Of a stretch of DNA of 64,000 bases, positions 1-12,468 are shown one piece after another (the first letter of the stretch is position 1; every line of letters starts with the position of its first letter). Source of the stretch: Chlamydomonas sphaeroides (taxonomy: Eukaryota; Chlorophyta; Chlorophyceae; Chlamydomonadales; Chlamydomonadaceae); assembly GCA_001662425.1 (NCBI GenBank), contig BDDC01000087.1:54888-118887 (forward strand), in the 5' to 3' direction. Under the pieces are notes generated by a model that worked only from the letters and a program-made list of their open reading frames with translations, searched no databases and was not told where the DNA came from. Made by a program: the position numbers and the translations under genes.

Positions 1-3000
1 TGGGCGCACCGGCCAGCGTGCCGCTGGGGCCGAGGCCCGAGACGCCGCCGCCGCCGGATAGCCCGTTGAAGGCGCTGGCAGTGGCGCCGGGCGGCGGCCC
101 CAAGGCCGAGCTAGCTCCGGTCGCCAGCATGCGCATCGCGCCTGCACGGTGCAGCGACCGGGTGGGGGCACGTGAAGTCAGGCCAGGCCAGGCCAGGTCA
201 GGTCAGGTCACGTCAGGTCAGGTGCAGTACCTGGCGTTGGCGCGCCGCAGGCGTGTTGCTATAAGCCTGCCCCCTTGCCCTCCAACCACAACCCCGGCGC
301 ACCCTGCACAGCATCCTGGACGGCCCCCGCCGCCGCCATGGCGGACGGCACCTCCGCGCTCCCCCGAGCCGGGCCGCCGGCGCTGCCGGCGCCGTCGCCC
401 GTCCGAGCGCTGTCGGGCCCTGGCGTGTCGCCCGTGGCCGGCGTGTTGGCCGGTGGCGGCAGCCCAATGGCCGCCGCCTCCAGCAGCCGCTCCAGCATCT
501 CCCCAGGATGCGGCGCCGCGGTGCTGCCGCCGGACGTGCCCGCGGCAACCCCGCCGGGGCCGCCGCCGCGGCGGTCGCCGCTGTGTGTCACGACGGGGCG
601 CCAGGACAGGTCCTCGGGCACGCCGCCGGCCGGCGGGGCCCTGGCCGCGGCGGCCGCGGGGCTGCCGGCGGCGGCGGCGCCTGAGTTGGGGCCGAGCGCG
701 CCCTTGGCGTGCTGCGCGTTGGCCTGCGTCTGCAGCCGGCGGCACGGGAGCAGCCAGGCACGGCCATCATCCAACATCGTGAACAGGCTCATCATGCGAG
801 CCACACATGGTCGGCGGTGGCGGGTGGAGCGGAGCGGCCCGCCCACCTGCAGCGCGTGCCGCCAGTCCCAGGGCCAGGGCCGGCCGCGGTGGAAGAGGCC
901 CTTGTCCAGCCCCGCGCGCAGCGAGCCGGCGTCGCAGTACCTGGGGCGACAGGCAAGCAGAGAGCGGCAGGACGCGTGGGGATGCAGCAAACTCAAGTAG
1001 TCTTGCGGCTTTGGATCAGGAGCTCACACACGGCCGCCGCACCAGGCCAGCGCCGTCTCGACCCCGGACCCCGGGTCTCAACGACCCGCTGCGCTGCTCG
1101 CAGGTCACGTGGCGCATGCACGACCCGTGTCGGCCTCGTGCCGCGGCCTGCCCTCCAGCCCGCGGCCGACGGTGGAACAGGGGCGGCGACGGACGCAGCG
1201 CTGGCGTCACCCGGTCGGCCCCGGGTCTCCACTCACTCGAGCACCAGCAGCAGCTCGTGCCCATAGTCGTGCCCCTCGTCGCCCGCGTCCTGGCCGGCGT
1301 CGACGTCGGCGCATGCGGCGCCTTCCTCCGCGCCGTCGCCTGCCGGGCGGGCGGGGTGCACGTGGTTCAGGGCCTGGCGGTGGTGTGACGGCAGGAGCAT
1401 GCCGCCGCCTTTCTCCCCGCCTTCCTGCCTGAACTCTCCTAGTATCCCTGCCTCCCTGCCGGCTGCCCCGACCGCTCCGATCCCGAAGCGACGCACCCTC
1501 CAGCTCCGCCCCCGCTGGCTCCTCGGGGATGGGCCGCGGCGTCTCGCGCGGCGGCTTACTGCATGCGGCGGGCACCGGCAACGGGGCAGTGAGGCAGTGA
1601 GGCGCAGAAGCAGAAGTGAGGCAGTGAGGTAGGCAGTGGCAATGAGGCAGTGAGGTAGGCAGTGGCAACGAGGCAGTGAGGCGCAGAAATAGAATACCGT
1701 CAGGGAGGGCGGTGGTCCAGTCGCCCGGCAGGGCCCGCCTATCCTCGCGCAAGGGCAGCCGGCGCCAGCATCGGGCGCGAGCGGCAAACACCGCCGGTGA
1801 CAGCATCGCATGCCCGGCTGCAGCTACTCCGCTGCCCTGCCCGCAAGGGCACTCCTTCACCCGCGCGCTCGCCATCCCTTAAGCGCACACCCCTCTCCTC
1901 CCCCTCCAAAGGCACTCACACTGGCACGGTCCTGCCAATCGTGTCGCGGATGGGCCTGAAGGAGTAGCAGTACGTCTGCACGATGGCGGGGTGGTTGATG
2001 GCGCTGCTGATGGCCGCCTCCACCACCGCCATCTGCCGCCGCCGCGCGTCGCCGCTGAGCGAGGGCGGCAGCACCTGCGCCTTCAGGGCCACCAGGGTGC
2101 CCTGCCTGCGGTTGGGAGAGCAGTTGGGGGGCAGGAGGGCGGAGGAGGACCGGGGCGAGAGGCGGGAGCGTTGAGCGAGGGGGTGGGGCGTCCAGCTTCC
2201 GGGCACCCGGCAGCAGCGGAGCGGCACGCGGGGCCCAAGCTCCCAGGTGCGCACCAGATGCCCTTGTACACCTTGCCGAACGAGCCCTGCGGGGTAGCAG
2301 CGAGGGGGCAGCAGGGAGCGCCAGGCGTTGGGCACTGCCGCGCTCCACCGTGCGGGCCAGCTGCCTCCCCCTCCGCCCCGCCCTGCCTGCCCCGGCCCTC
2401 GGCGCCCACCTGGCCCAGCAGCGCCAGGATGCGGACCTCCAGCGGCGCCGAGCGGCCCGCCCTGCCCTTGGCCACGTTGGCCAGCAGGTGCTGCCGGGCC
2501 GCCTCCACCTCGCCCAGGCCTGGGCGGCCGCACGCAGCAGCAGCAGCAGCAGGGGCGGGAAGGGGGCGGCAGCAGCACACAGGGAGCTGGCGCAGGGCTG
2601 GGGATGGACCAGGGCTGGGGCGCAGGCGGAGCTCGCGTCTGGACTCGTTTGCAGGCGCCAGGGGGAGGAGTGACGGCGCCGGCCGCGGCGGTGTCAACGG
2701 CGGCCGCTCACCTTCCGGCACGGTGTTGCCGTCGGGCCGCTGCACCATCGTCAGCGCCGAGCCCTCCAGCGTTAGCGCGCTGCCGCTGACGCTGGGGCTG
2801 CCGCTGTCCTCCGTCGTCAGCGCCATGTCCTCGCCGCTGGCCGGCTCGCCGCCGCTGCCCGCCTTTCGGCCGCCGCCGTTCTGGCGGGAGCTGGACCGCG
2901 GCGCCGCGGGCAGCCCCGCGACCGTGATCGCGACGCCGGCGGCGGCCTTGTCGGAGTCCAACAGCGCGCCGGCGCTGGGCGTGGTGCTGCCGGCGCCGCC

Positions 3001-6000
3001 GCCGGGCGTGGTGGATCGGTAGGACGCGTCGCCGGGCTTGGCGCCGGCGGCATTAGCGGCCTCACGGCGGCGGCGACTGGCGGCGGTACGCCACAGCGCG
3101 TATCCCGCGAACGCAGCCACCGCCAGCAGCAGTGCTCCTGGGTATGGGACAATGGGCCATGCGGCCACGTGAACTGGCAGCTGCAGCCGCACGGCGGCCC
3201 TTCTGCTGGGCCCGGGAACCCGCCGCCGGCTTCGCCACAGTCGTCGGCACGGCCGCAGCCCTGTCGCAGCACATCCCTTTCCTCGCGTCCCCCTCCCGTC
3301 TACTTCTCCGTGGCCCCAGCCCTCGCGCCGCACCTCCCAGGCCCACGCCCAAGCCCACTGCCAGGCGCACGACCGAGTCGCCGTCGTCAGCGGCCGGCGG
3401 CGCCGCCGACGGCACGCCGCCGCCGGGCACCACGCCCAGCGCCGCCAGTGCCGCCGCCAGGCAGAGGTCCATTGCCATGGTAGCCAGGCAGTCCTTGCTC
3501 ACGGGCACGTCGCAGACGCCGTACGACTGCACGGAGGAAGTATGGCAGGGGTTTTGGGGCGTCAAGGCCGGGGCCACACGACTGCACTGGGAACCGGCGA
3601 TGGGGCACGCGGGTGGGTCCGGGAGCAGACGTGGCCGTGAGCAGGCTGCGAACCGCCGCCGGCCGGCCCTGAGCCGTGCGTGTTGGGTCAGGGTCCTACT
3701 CGGCCCTGGGTGCTGGCCCCACCTAGAAGAACGAGTTGGGTTTAGGGTCAGGTTACCGGGTTACAGGGTGTCAGACCCTGCAGCCTCAAGCCCTGGGTCC
3801 CACCTCGTAGAAGAACGAGTTGTAGCCCCCGTTCGCGGACACGCTGCCCTCCAGGACCTGGTTGTAGGTGCCGTAGCTGCCGCAGAGGTGGGTGGGCGGC
3901 GAAAAGGCGGAGAGGGAGGTGGGTGGCGGAGGCGCGGAGGGGGAGAGGACACAAACATGTCGAGGAAAGCACCGCAGCGCGACGCAACCCTTTCGTGTTT
4001 GCTCCCGTCAGGTGTAATTAGCCGAGCAGCCGAACGCCCTGCTGCAGCGCAGGGCCCCCACAGCGGCTCCGCCCGCCAGCCAGCCAGCCCGGCGTTGGGG
4101 CTGTGGCAAGCGCTGTGGCCCCATGCCCCCATGCATCCGACCCACTACAACCCCATGCGTCCGTCTAGATCCATGGCGACCTGCTGCCCCCCCCCCCACA
4201 CACACACGGTGGCGATGCTGCTGGAGGCGGCAACCCCGCAGCGTCTCTCGGCGCGGACGGCGACGGCAGCCCAGGTGATATGCAACCTGCCACGCGCTCA
4301 GTTAACGCATCTCACCACCCCCAGCACGCCCCGCGCACTCGCGGGCCCCGGGGGTCACCCTGGACCCTGCACCCGCCACGACACGCACTCTTGCGTTGGC
4401 ATTTCCCTGCGGCGGGGAACACCCCCCGCCGCGGTGGGGCCTCGCCCGGCGGCACCGGCGGGGAACTCTTGCAAGTCCGCGTGCCGCCGGCATCACACAC
4501 GCGCACTGCCCCTCCACGCACGGCCGTTCTGCACGATGTCGTTACGCGCGCGCGTGCGCACGCCTTCCACTTGCCTTCCGTCCCCTGCCCATGCTGTCGT
4601 ACTTCTCCTGTCCTCTTCACGTCTCCCTCGCCCTGCCCAGCTCTCTCCCTCCACAGACGCAGCACCCGCCGACCGCCGCCGCGTGTAGCGTGTGACCTGC
4701 CTGCTTGCTGCCCTTGGTGCGCCGCCGTGCGGTGCGCCGACTTCGCCTACTGACCCTCTTGCCTGCCTCCCTGCTGCCCTGCTGCCGGTGCTCCCATCGT
4801 TCGTAGGTACGTCTACGCGTGTGCCGCGGGCGTGCTGTGACAGGGTCGAGTTGTGTTGTTCGCATGGGTTTCCTAGAGCGAGCGTCGGCGGGTGCTGCGA
4901 GCTGCCGCTGCATACGACAACGACGTCGCTGCACTGGCTGTCGCGTCCCTGCGGTAACGCGTCACTGCGGTAACGCGGGCTGGGCCGGGACTCGGGGTCC
5001 TTGCGGGCGCCCCTGGNNNNNNNNNNCTAACCACTGCATTCCCTCTACGCACGGCCGGCGCGCCATTCTCCCTGGTGTTGGTTTTATATTCCTATTATCC
5101 TTATACTTATTTCTGAACACACACCTGTCCATGCTGAGGTAGGGGCTGTGGCAGGCGGTGCGCCCCGAGGCCGCCGTCCAGCACAGCGGCGCCGCGCCAG
5201 GGCCCAGGCCCCGCACGGAGATGTTGCGGGTGCTCAGGCCGGGCGGCGTCACGATGCCGGCCGCCGGCAGCGCGGGCGGCAGCGACAGCAGCTGCTCCAG
5301 GAACACATCGAAGGGGAGGCTGCGGAGGAAAGGCAGGCAGGCCGACAGGCAGGCGCAGGAGGCGGCGGCGTGGTGAGCAGGAGAGAAGGCGCGCCGCCGG
5401 CCGGCCGCGGGACACAGCAACCTGGCCGCCGTCGCCAGCGCCCACGGCCAGCGAGGCGCGCCTCCGCGCCACGTCGAGCCCTGCTGCCGAGTCGCTGGTG
5501 CGCGGCTCGCTGCAGAGCGCGCGCCAGCGTCCGGCACCTCCAGGCTGCGGGAGGCTGCGGGAGGCTCTGCCGTCTAGCGCCTGCGGCCAGCGCCCCAAAC
5601 CGCGTCCTGCGCCCCAGCGCGGCGCGGCGGCACGACCCACCAGGCTGCGCGGTAGTTGATCGAGTTGACGTACAGCACTGCGCCGCCGTCGGAGCGCACC
5701 AGCAGGTCCAGGTGCTGCCCCACACTGCGTTGGGCACCACATGGCGGGTGCGGAGGGGTGTTGGGAACGGGGATGGGCGTATTCGCTGCCTAACACACCA
5801 GCCACGGCGAGCAGAGCAGGATCCGAGGGGTTGCGTAGCGCAGGGGCGGCCTGCCTCGCTAAATCTATTATTACCGGGCCGTCGCTTGACGGGGGCACAT
5901 ACACGGACGCACCCACGGAGGATGCCCTGCAGCACGATGTTCCGGAAGGTGAGCACGACGCCCTGCGCCAGCCGGATCTTAGCGGAGATGTAGTTGGCTA

Positions 6001-6801
6001 CAGGGCAGGCCAACGTGGGGTAGGGCGAGGGTAGGGGCGTCGGCGGTGGTGGCATGGCACGAAGCGCGAGAGGGCAGTGCTTGCGCCATGGCATAGCGCG
6101 GCAGCGTGGCAAAGAGGTGCCGTGAAGGGTTGGTGAGGGTGGGGAGGGATAAGGCCAGCTCTCGCAGCTGTAGAGATAGGTGATTGCAACACGCGGCGTG
6201 AGGATTGCCACAGGTGGATTGCGTCATGAGGGTGTGGGCAACGCGATGCGGTCGAAGGCACAGCTGATGTGAAGTGTTAGGGTGCTTGGATGTCCCCGTC
6301 GCGCACAGGTGTGCTATAAGGGATATGGGCATAATGGTCGCATTGCGGGGGCCGTGCTGTGACCAGCTCCTGTTAGCCATGACCGTGGGGTGTGCGGGCG
6401 GTGGCGGGGGCGCGAAGGGGTGCAGCATGCCGAGGGCGATGGCCGCACTAGTATGACCTTAGCTCTGAGACCCTAGCGTCACGTGTGAATGAGGTTGCAG
6501 CGTTGTACTCGCCATTGAACACCGTCAAACGGCCAGAGCCACTTGCGCCATTTATGTCCAAACCGGGCGCCGTAAGGTTGACCAGCAGTCCATGCGGCGG
6601 TGGCTCAAGGTCAAGCTCTTCCCGCCTTATGTTGATGGCACGAATGCCTGGCGTCGTCAAGGCTCGCCAAAAGTCTGAGCTGCTCAGCACCTCCGCTTGC
6701 TGTGCTGCGCAGCCGCCCAAGCTGGTAGCTAGGAGGACAAGCAGTACATAACCAGAGACCTGTGGGCCTGCGCCCCTTCTTGGGCGACTGTGGCAGCTCA
6801 T
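1..6801 (-). CDS. Receptor-type TKL protein kinase (3' end beyond the window)
   Basis: The start ATG at 6801 opens a signal peptide (YVLLVLLATSLGGCAAQQ), so the protein probably enters the secretory pathway. Exon 1 is 6483-6801. Exon 2 (about 5917-5997) encodes NYISAKIRLAQGVVLTFRN, a strand pattern seen in extracellular domains of volvocine receptor kinases. Further extracellular exons lie near 5650-5725, 5130-5318, 3804-3876 and 3340-3544. One transmembrane helix (ALLLAVAAFAGYALW) falls near 3105-3150, followed by a basic stop-transfer. The cytosolic kinase N-lobe shows a glycine loop (GSFGKVYKG, near 2260-2285), an ATP-site lysine in VALKAQ, a helix-C-like segment (VVEAAISSAINHPAIVQ, near 1990-2040) and the hinge LLLVLEYCDAGSL split by the intron at about 960-1240. 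A Gly/Ala/Pro-rich insertion follows (about 260-750) and coding continues to base 1. The HRD and DFG motifs are not in the window. Some extracellular splice junctions (exons 2-3) are ambiguous. The family call is firm; the ligand is unknown. Confidence 0.8.
178..224. repeat. Short GGCCA/GGTCA tandem repeat in an intron
   Basis: About nine degenerate copies of a 5-bp unit (ggcca, then ggtca) lie head to tail in a presumed intron of the receptor kinase. This is a simple repeat with no evident function. Confidence 0.6.
1590..1690. repeat. Minisatellite built on gaggcagtgagg in a kinase intron
   Basis: The motif gaggcagtgagg recurs four to five times, spaced by gtaggcagtggcaa or cgcagaa segments, giving a period near 25 bp. 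It lies in the intron between the two N-lobe exons of the receptor kinase and breaks all reading frames there. Confidence 0.75.
3703..3738. repeat. Degenerate copy of an exon end plus splice donor (receptor kinase)
   Basis: On the minus strand the exon encoding ...GYNSFFYE ends at about 3804 with aactcgttcttctacgag followed by gtggga and cccaggg. Inside the next intron, at 3703-3738, the same order recurs as aactcgttcttctag followed by gtgggg and, after a few bases, cccaggg. The two copies are about 80 bp apart. The second could act as a decoy splice site. Confidence 0.7.
5017..5026. other. Assembly gap (10 N)
   Basis: Ten N bases of unknown true length sit in a receptor-kinase intron, directly beside the dispersed repeat that starts at 5027. 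The repeat may have interrupted the assembly. Confidence 0.95.
5027..5118 (+). repeat. Dispersed repeat, copy 1 of 2
   Basis: This stretch, including ctgcattccctctacgca and ttcctattatccttatac, is about 95% identical over about 90 bp to 46858-46953. It is AT-rich at its 3' end, unlike the surrounding DNA. It lies in an intron antisense to the receptor kinase. No terminal inverted repeats or coding potential are seen; it may be part of a non-autonomous mobile element. Confidence 0.85.
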
Positions 6802-8470
6802 GGGTATTACCGGCAGGTGCCATGTCTTGACGCAGCGGGCATAGGCAAGGCTCTACGAGCGTATTGAGGTAATATATATATGAGTGACGTATTCTGCGTC
6901 TCGAAACGTTATTTGGGTTGCGGTCGCGTGTCGGCGTCGGCGCAGCTCCGACCGTGGCTCCGGCTACGAGCTGCTGTACGAAATTCCCGGCTCCCTGGCT
7001 CCCTGGCTTCGGGCCCCGAGCCGCCAAGACCCCGCACATACATTCAAAGGAGTCCAAGCGGCACCCTTCATCATGCACCGTATTACCTTTCCGTTGCAAA
7101 TCGGCACCCCTCTGCACTGTCCAACCCTGTCCGACTCCCATATTAGGCGGCAAGCGCGGCCGCACGAGCTCTGACGGCGGGGGCCGGGGCGGGCCCGCCG
7201 CCGCCACCGCCTCTGGGCCGGGGCCGGCCGGCAGCGGGGCGGCGGCCGCGGCAAGCGACCGAGCTCAGCCGCAGCTGGCGGCGCCAAACGGAAGCGTAGC
7301 GGTATTGGGGGCTGAGTTGGCAGCATGGGCGGGCCCTGCCTCATGGCTGTGCCTAGCTGGCTGGGCGGCGGCTGTTGCGAAAGCTGTTACGATGGCGGCC
7401 GTAAGCTTATGCTAGCGCGAAGCTGAGGGGGGCCGCCAGTTTTTGCATTCAAGCGTGCCGCGGCCATGTCTGGGTGAGGTAACAAGGGGGCGCGTCCAAG
7501 ACGAGTTCCGGACTGTGACGAGTGGCGTAAGGCGAGTTGATGATAGGATGGTGGGCCTGCGTGAAACGCCTGAAACTGAAGTAGCCCGCTTGGTTGGGGC
7601 GGCCGGCAGACCCAGACATAGCACGGATTGGGGTTGCGCCTCTTGTCCCATTCCGTACGACCAAGATCGTCAGAAATGTCATGGCCCCGGGCAGCGGGTA
7701 AACTAGAGCAGCCTCCCCTGGGTGAGAGTCAGTGGTGTTGAATGGCAATCAGACGGGTCCCACACTCCCACTTGCTGGTCAAAGACTACATCTTGCCCAG
7801 GACTGCCTAGGATCAGGGCGGAGACAGCGCACAAGCGCTTGCTCACGCCCATAAGTGGCCTAGCCAGTACGACCAAAATGAACCACAGCCAACGGAGGGG
7901 TCTCCCCCCTGTCCCCCCCTACACCCCCCAGCTCTGTTTCCCACTCCGGCCACACTAGACTCTGGGCGCGACAGGGGACATAATCCACGCGGCACCAGCT
8001 TTGACTTCCACGCTGGTTCTACAGTAAAAGGGCACCCGCTTTCCTGCTCTCCTGGGCCTATCCACATTCTTATTAGGCTCCGTCGCTGTCCGGATTTTGG
8101 CGTCAAGCAGACCACAGCCCTCGGGGCCTCGGCTTTGATAAAGGAACGATGAAGGCTTCTGCACACGGTCGGTGGGGGAGCAGGCGGGGGGAGCAGCGGG
8201 TTCCTGCGCCGCTTGCAACACGCCACGCACATCGGCCCCATGCAGAAGGACTGTGGGATGTTCAACCTATACGCAGCTTCTCCACCGGTGTCAGCACACG
8301 TTTCATCACTGTCTTAATCTGACGGGGCCACTCGTTGCTTGAAGGCTTCACAAAAGTTCATACAGCTAGCAAACAGGGCCAGCGCCTCCTCGCATCCTCG
8401 TGTCGTTACTTTTGGTGGAGGCCTACTCTGCGCCAAGCGCCTTGCTGAGAGCGACTCTTGATCCTGGGCT
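6802..8470. other. Intergenic region between divergent genes
   Basis: This 1.67-kb stretch separates the receptor-kinase start (6801, minus) from the four-helix protein start (8471, plus), so it should hold both promoters. An AT-rich patch (atatatatat near 6874) lies about 75 bp upstream of the kinase ATG. Open frames near 6918-7415 are Ala/Gly/Pro-rich, have no family resemblance and are not accepted as genes. Confidence 0.6.
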
Positions 8471-10967
8471 ATGGCGCGCCTTCACATCCACCCCGTTGGG
8501 CTAGGTCTCCTCTTCTTTGGCCTCTGTTCCTGGGTGAGCCTTTCAGATGTGGAGCTGGGCAGCGCGGATTCGGCTGCGTTTTGTACATGCGAATTGCGTT
8601 GACTCTGCAGCCTGCTGGGCCGAGACTCGGTGGACACAGCGTTTGAGTACGGCTCCGGTAGATTTGCTGACTGGGTGCTTTGCACCTGGCGATGCGAGTG
8701 CCCATGCCCGACAAGCAACGGAAGGTGCCTTCATGGCTGCGCGCGGCTGCCAGCAGCCTGCGAGGCGGCTGCAAGGACCCCGGGAGGCATCACATGGCGT
8801 GACCACGGTGGCCATGCACGCTTTCCCGCCCACTGGCAACGCAGGGGGCGCAGATGGTCAGGGGCCCTGACCCTGCACCCCCACGGCGCTTGCCCGCCGC
8901 GCCGCACCTCCGCAGGTTGTGCTGCTCGGTGGCCTTGGCGCATCCACGAACTACTGTGTGAAGCTCGATAAGTCGACTGCTTTCTCGTGCGGCGACAAGT
9001 TCCAGCTGGAATGGTGTGTGCCGTTGCCGTTGGGCGTGCTCGCTCTTCCTTTGCGCTGATGGCGCTGCCCCTGCGCTGCGTGATGGCCAACGGTACTCCG
9101 CAAATCTTTGCCGTGGCCATTGTTGCAATCTTTCTCTGTGTGTGCTCACTTGCCGCCCCATGACGCCCGGGTTGGCAGGTGGACCTGCTGGTTCGAGTTT
9201 TTCGTCCTCCTGATCATGCTGCTTACGTGGTGAGTTACGGGATCTGGGACCTACGCCAGCACAGTGGTTATGCTCATGCATGTGCCGTAGGCGTTTGGAC
9301 TGTTGCGGGTGTTGGCAGGCGACACCGGCGAAAGGCCATACAGGGGCAATTCGCTGCGCAAGCTAGCATCGGCATGAACGAATGCTGGCCTTGGTGCTGC
9401 GCCCATCGCAGCTTCACCACGGCCTTTGAGCGCGCGCGCTTCATCTACCTTACCTACATCGGCATGGTCACCGTGCTGCTCACGGTGGGTCTATCTTACT
9501 GCAGAGGGCTATGCGCGGCGCAGCGACGAGGTTGACCTCCATATGCCACCGCTTGCTCTGACCCACATCGGCCCTCATGCCCATTGCGCACACGCCCCGT
9601 GCATTATACAACCCACCCACCCACAGCTCACCGCACGTGCTTTCATCACCAACGGTGGGTGACCGCAGGGTACCTTGCAGACGTGCAAATGCAGTTATGC
9701 AATTGAAAGCTCCTGGCTTCCAAACAGCTCCCGACCTGGATATCGTGACACCCGCAACCCTCGCCGCTGATTCTCGTCGCAGGCTTCGTCGTTGGAGGCT
9801 TCAACTTCAGGGATGCCAAGGCCGGTGAGCGGCCACGGCCATGTTCACATGCGTCACGGCAGCCCAGCACCACGCCCGGGACCGCAGCCCCATATCGCCA
9901 CGTGCTATGACTCTACATGCTCCCCTGGCCCCACCCAGATGCCATGGGGGCTGCAGCGGCGGGCGCCGTGCTTCTGTGCATCACGAACTTTGCCCTCAGT
10001 AAGTCAGCGGGTTGGGCGCGCCGCGGGGGTGGGCGTCGACCCAGATCGTGCCATGAACATGTGCCGCGCTGCACTCACAAGGGGGATGGATGCTGCTAGG
10101 GAGAACCCCTGAAACGGCGCGCGCGATGAGAGGGCCTAGCACCTTAGGCCCGGTCCTACATACCTGGGGCTGGGTGCGTTGGATGGCGACCTTGGGGCGG
10201 TCCACGTTGGAGGGTTTGGGCCTAGAATGCCTAGGCCTCTGAAACGCCAGTTGTTTTCTGGGTGATGGCGGCTGACCCGACCCTTCAAGCACGGCACTCG
10301 CGCCGCCCCCCCACCGGCAATGTCCTCGAGGTCCACATGGACTTGGAGCATGTTGGTAGTTATTGGGGCTCGAGTTTGTGCAACGCGATTAGTGTCGGCT
10401 GCCGATAGCGACTTCTGAAGACACGTATGCTCGCTACGTTAGGAAAGGCTGGTTCATGTTTTGCACGAGCGCGAAGAACGACGTATGCACGGGAGTTCCG
10501 CGTTGCCGACCGGCGTCCCCCGCCCGCCACCGTGTGCCCTGCCACGCCCCTGTTGTGCCGCAGTCATCTTCGTCGGCCTTGGCGCTTCGGGTGAGCTGGG
10601 GTGGGCCGCTGTTGCAGCCATCGAACGACAGGGAGGGTCCTTGACGCAGCGCTCATCGGGCGCACGAGGCGGGGCTTGCATTTGCCTGACACGTGTGCCG
10701 CTCGCTCGCGCTCCTTGAACGCGCAGCCGCTGTCGCGGGGGCCGGCAACGCCAGCGCCGCGCTATCGTCTCTCCAGATGGTGAGCATGGGCAGGGAGTTC
10801 TGCACAGCAGATGCGGAGGAGTGCCAGGAAGCGCCACCGTGAGCTTGCACGCGGCTGTAGGTGACACGCCTTCCCTTGATGTCCCCGCCATGCAGGGCTC
10901 CACCGCTGCCAACACCATTGACACGGCCAAGTACCAGCCGTCGGCATATCAGCCAACCAACTTCTGA
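8471..10967 (+). CDS. Unrecognised four-helix membrane protein, 188 aa
   Basis: Ten exons join in phase: 8471-8533, 8916-9013, 9179-9229, 9412-9484, 9627-9654, 9783-9824, 9939-9998, 10564-10590, 10727-10779 and 10896-10967. Hydrophobic segments are GLGLLFFGLCSWVVLLGG (1-30), WFEFFVLLIMLLTCF (about 58-73), FIYLTYIGMVTVLLT (about 81-96) and a C-terminal one made of GAAAAGAVLLCITNFALIIF (about 130-150). A first loop carries two cysteines (NYCVKL, FSCGDK). The cytosolic-looking tail ends DTAKYQPSAYQPTNF. Length and spacing resemble tetraspan MARVEL-like proteins, but I cannot assign a family. The exon at 10727 uses the donor directly after ATG at 10779, which is the only choice that keeps the tail in frame. 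It is divergent from the kinase upstream. Function unknown. Confidence 0.65.
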
Positions 10968-11980
10968 GCCTCTGGGTGGTAGTTGGTCATCCTCGCGCCG
11001 TCAGGGTGGGTGCGGTTTACGGCTTGGGGGACCCCCACGCTCGCAAGGCGGCTGCGGTCCCGCGGCTGGGGGGCGGCTCCGAGTATTCAGACCGGGTGGC
11101 GGCTCTGCGTTGGTCGATGACTATCGCGCGCCGTGCGTAGCTGCCGGCCAATTCCTGGTCAAGGGGTTGTGGCACGTGCGACAGGGCATGTATCCGGAGC
11201 GAGCACTGGCTGCGGCAATGTTAGGTGCATTTGCTTGCGGGTCTCGGGGTACGGCGGGGGTGGCGGCTGGCGTCAGCGGATGTGCGGTGGCTGCAGGGTC
11301 TTGGCTGGTGACCTCTTCACATGGTGGGGTCTGAGCAGTGCGTGCGCGTGAACAGGAGCGACATGGGGGGGGGGCCCGGGTGAGGAGGCATGGGCCGTGC
11401 ACCGGAATGGGCCCTTCGGACGCGCGCCAGGGAGCGCGGAACGGTGCGTGCTGGGGGCTGTGTGTGCCATGCTTGTACATGGAGTGGTGTGCCTACATGA
11501 AAGCCCTCATCGCCACGAGGCCTCCTGCTAAGCGCCCTAATGCAGCGCACAGCCGGCCGTAGCTGCCTGCGATGCGCGTCATGGAACTTGTTGTGGCGGT
11601 CGGTATCAGTAGCGCCCCTGCAGCGTTGCGGGATGCCTGCTGATGTCGTGAGCCCTCCCCAGGTCAACCACAGGAACCGACACAGCTACAACGTACTTGG
11701 CGTCTCGACAACGGCACCCCACCGCGGCACGCCGGCAACTCCCCCCCCCGCCCGCCGCCTCCCCTCCTGCTCCCCTCCACACACACCGCGTGTGCCGCGT
11801 GTGGGGTGCTGTTCTACTCAACACTGGAACACACATCGTCGCGGTTCCCCGCGGCGTTTGGGAAATTTGGCCGCTCCCCACACCTCGTGCCTGTGCCCAC
11901 TTCCCTTTCCCCCCTCCCCGGTTGATGAGCAACAACCCTAGCCGGGCCGCATAGCCTCGCTACTCACCCTTCACAGAGCC
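10968..11980. other. Intergenic, no gene seen
   Basis: This lies downstream of the four-helix protein. It contains only frames without family resemblance and short pyrimidine-rich runs (near 11740-11770). It presumably holds the 3' UTR of that gene, but I found no clear TGTAA signal. Confidence 0.5.
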
Positions 11981-11984
11981 TCCC

Positions 11985-12330
11985 CTGGAGCGTCCGTAGT
12001 ATCTCGACAGCAGGCCATCCGCAGGCTCCCGACACCTGCGGACCCGCTAGACCCGCGCCCGCACTGAAACCCAGCTCATTGTAGCGAACTAGGGCCCGCC
12101 TCCCCCCCCTGCGTCCACCTGCAGCGCAAGCGCCTGCCCCGACACGACGGATCCGGGGATCAGCGGCGTCAGCTGCAGCTCGGCAGCCCAGCGCTGCAGG
12201 CCCGCCAGCGGTAGGCCGGCGGCGGCGGCGGCGAGCAGTCACCAGCGCTCCTTGCTGAAGAGTTGGTCGGCGCTGAAGGCGGCGTTGGGCTGTGCGCCGC
12301 GGGGCACACAAGGGCGCAGGGCCAACCGAA
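11985..12330 (-). pseudogene. Possible gene relic with an in-frame stop and a frameshift
   Basis: On the minus strand, after an acceptor-like site near 12294, the translation PNAAFSADQLFSKERW meets a TGA at about 12241-12243. It continues in the same frame as LPLAGLQRWAAELQLTPLIP and ALALQVDAGG, then changes frame at a run of C on the plus strand (about 12102-12109), resuming as ALVRYNELGFSAGAG. The amino-acid composition is protein-like and unlike the neighbouring shadow frames. I do not recognise the family, and it could also be an unannotated exon with assembly errors. Confidence 0.3.
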
Positions 12331-12468
12331 AAGCAGTGCGAGGCGGAGTTACACCTGAGGTGAGCACTGAGCAAGGGAGCATGACAGCTGCAAAGGCAAA
12401 TGGCAATGCAGGTAGTGGTGCTTATGACCGGGTGCTGGTAACCCGTACACCCCGGCTTCAGGTACAGC

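Noticed and set aside
3735..3775. Telomere-like gggtttagggtcagggtt-type sequence
   Set aside because: Only one imperfect unit is present, not the tandem TTTTAGGG array of green-algal telomeres.
9485..9530. Possible 24-bp exon encoding GYARRSDE in the four-helix protein
   Set aside because: It would require an intron of only 22 bp. Skipping it joins 9484 to 9627 in the same phase.
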